Below are positions 63,731 through 64,000 of a stretch of 64,000 bases of DNA, piece after piece. The stretch lies in assembly GCA_024734495.1 (NCBI GenBank), contig JALMQS010000621.1, positions 62,001 to 126,000 of the forward strand, read 5' to 3'. The notes below the pieces were generated by a model, which saw nothing but the letters and a program-made list of their open reading frames with translations, was not told the DNA's origin and did not search any database. The position numbers and the translations under genes are program-made. Origin of the DNA: Forficula auricularia (taxonomy: Eukaryota; Arthropoda; Insecta; Dermaptera; Forficulidae). Each line of letters opens with the position of its first letter. Within the stretch, counting starts at the first letter, position 1.

Positions 63731-64000
63731 CTTTACCATACAGGGTATGAGTCAAGTATTGTAATCGTGTATGAAAAAAGTGGTTATTTTCCTTCTTTTT
63801 TTTTTTGAAATATCTCAAAAACGGCTGAAACTCAAAAAATGAAAATCTACGCCCTTGGACCAAACTCAACTAAATTTTGTAAATAAATTAAAATCACTGA
63901 GCCCCAATTTGTCAAAAACAACCCCTCCTCATACATAATTATAAATAATTTTATTAAATATTAAAAATAAGGGAGGGCCAGGGTGTATGGTAAAGTCAAG
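63731..64000 (-). mobile_element. TTTACCATAC-family element, internally deleted, cut by window edge
   Basis: It starts CTTTACCATACAGGGTATG, skips from the AACGGCTGAAACT region directly into a ~115-bp unit (63,840-63,920), and reaches GGTGTATGGTAAAGTCAAG at the window end. Confidence 0.65.

Overview
The window looks like non-coding, transposon-packed DNA from an AT-rich animal genome. An arthropod, probably an insect, is the best guess: there are tRNA-derived SINEs, an RTE-like LINE, short Helitrons with a GCAGCTAGT end, MITEs and a foldback element with AACCGACTTCAAAAA ends. The species cannot be named from this sequence. No complete cellular gene is visible. The only clear protein-coding remains are three broken copies of one LINE reverse transcriptase (21.0 kb, 30.8 kb, 56.0 kb) and the tail of another LINE (54.7 kb). 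One 48-codon stretch at 50.34-50.49 kb (minus) has good splice-site context and could be a real exon. A 100-N assembly gap lies at 59,739-59,838.

The most striking feature is a set of repeats carrying hammerhead-ribozyme-like motifs. At least five sequence families share one layout: CTGANGA, one unpaired base, a stem-loop, then GAAA, then a short self-complementary segment (ACGU, AUAUAU, ACUAUAGU) where helix III should be, then a potential cleavage site. In the best copies (2,037-2,080; 2,785-2,828; 4,820-4,869; 15,087-15,137; 8,919-8,965) the flanks also pair as helix I. Most copies sit in inverted-repeat elements. This matches what is known of the small hammerhead variants of Penelope-like retroelements that act as dimers, although no Penelope reverse transcriptase or GIY-YIG endonuclease is in the window.

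Layout: 2.0-4.95 kb holds three different hammerhead-bearing inverted repeats. 6.6-9.2 kb holds a TTAA MITE, a small MITE, a Helitron inside a hammerhead element, and a SINE. 10-11.4 kb is an inverted-repeat element split by a solo LTR. 12.7-13.4 kb is a 724-bp retroposon with a 15-bp target-site duplication (TSD). 14.3-16.2 kb is a SINE, a hammerhead element with a 13-bp TSD, nested hammerhead elements with a 9-bp TSD, and another SINE. 17-25.8 kb holds MITEs, a LINE, a TTAA MITE, a hammerhead inverted repeat and Helitron-like sequence. 28.2-29.75 kb is a large foldback. 30.5-39.85 kb is a nest in which palindromic hammerhead elements have received a LINE, Helitrons with C/G-rich minisatellites, and a hAT element that itself contains two SINEs. 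40.7-48.7 kb has foldbacks, hAT remnants and a full TTTACCATAC element. 49-55 kb repeats these themes. 55-64 kb is mostly unclassified AT-rich DNA with SINE and element fragments.

Functionally, the window records many rounds of insertion into insertions. The AT-rich spacer of the type-I hammerhead element is a repeated landing site. Element boundaries are often fixed by exact TSDs (13, 15, 14, 11, 8 and 9 bp), so several non-autonomous families can be delimited from this sequence alone.
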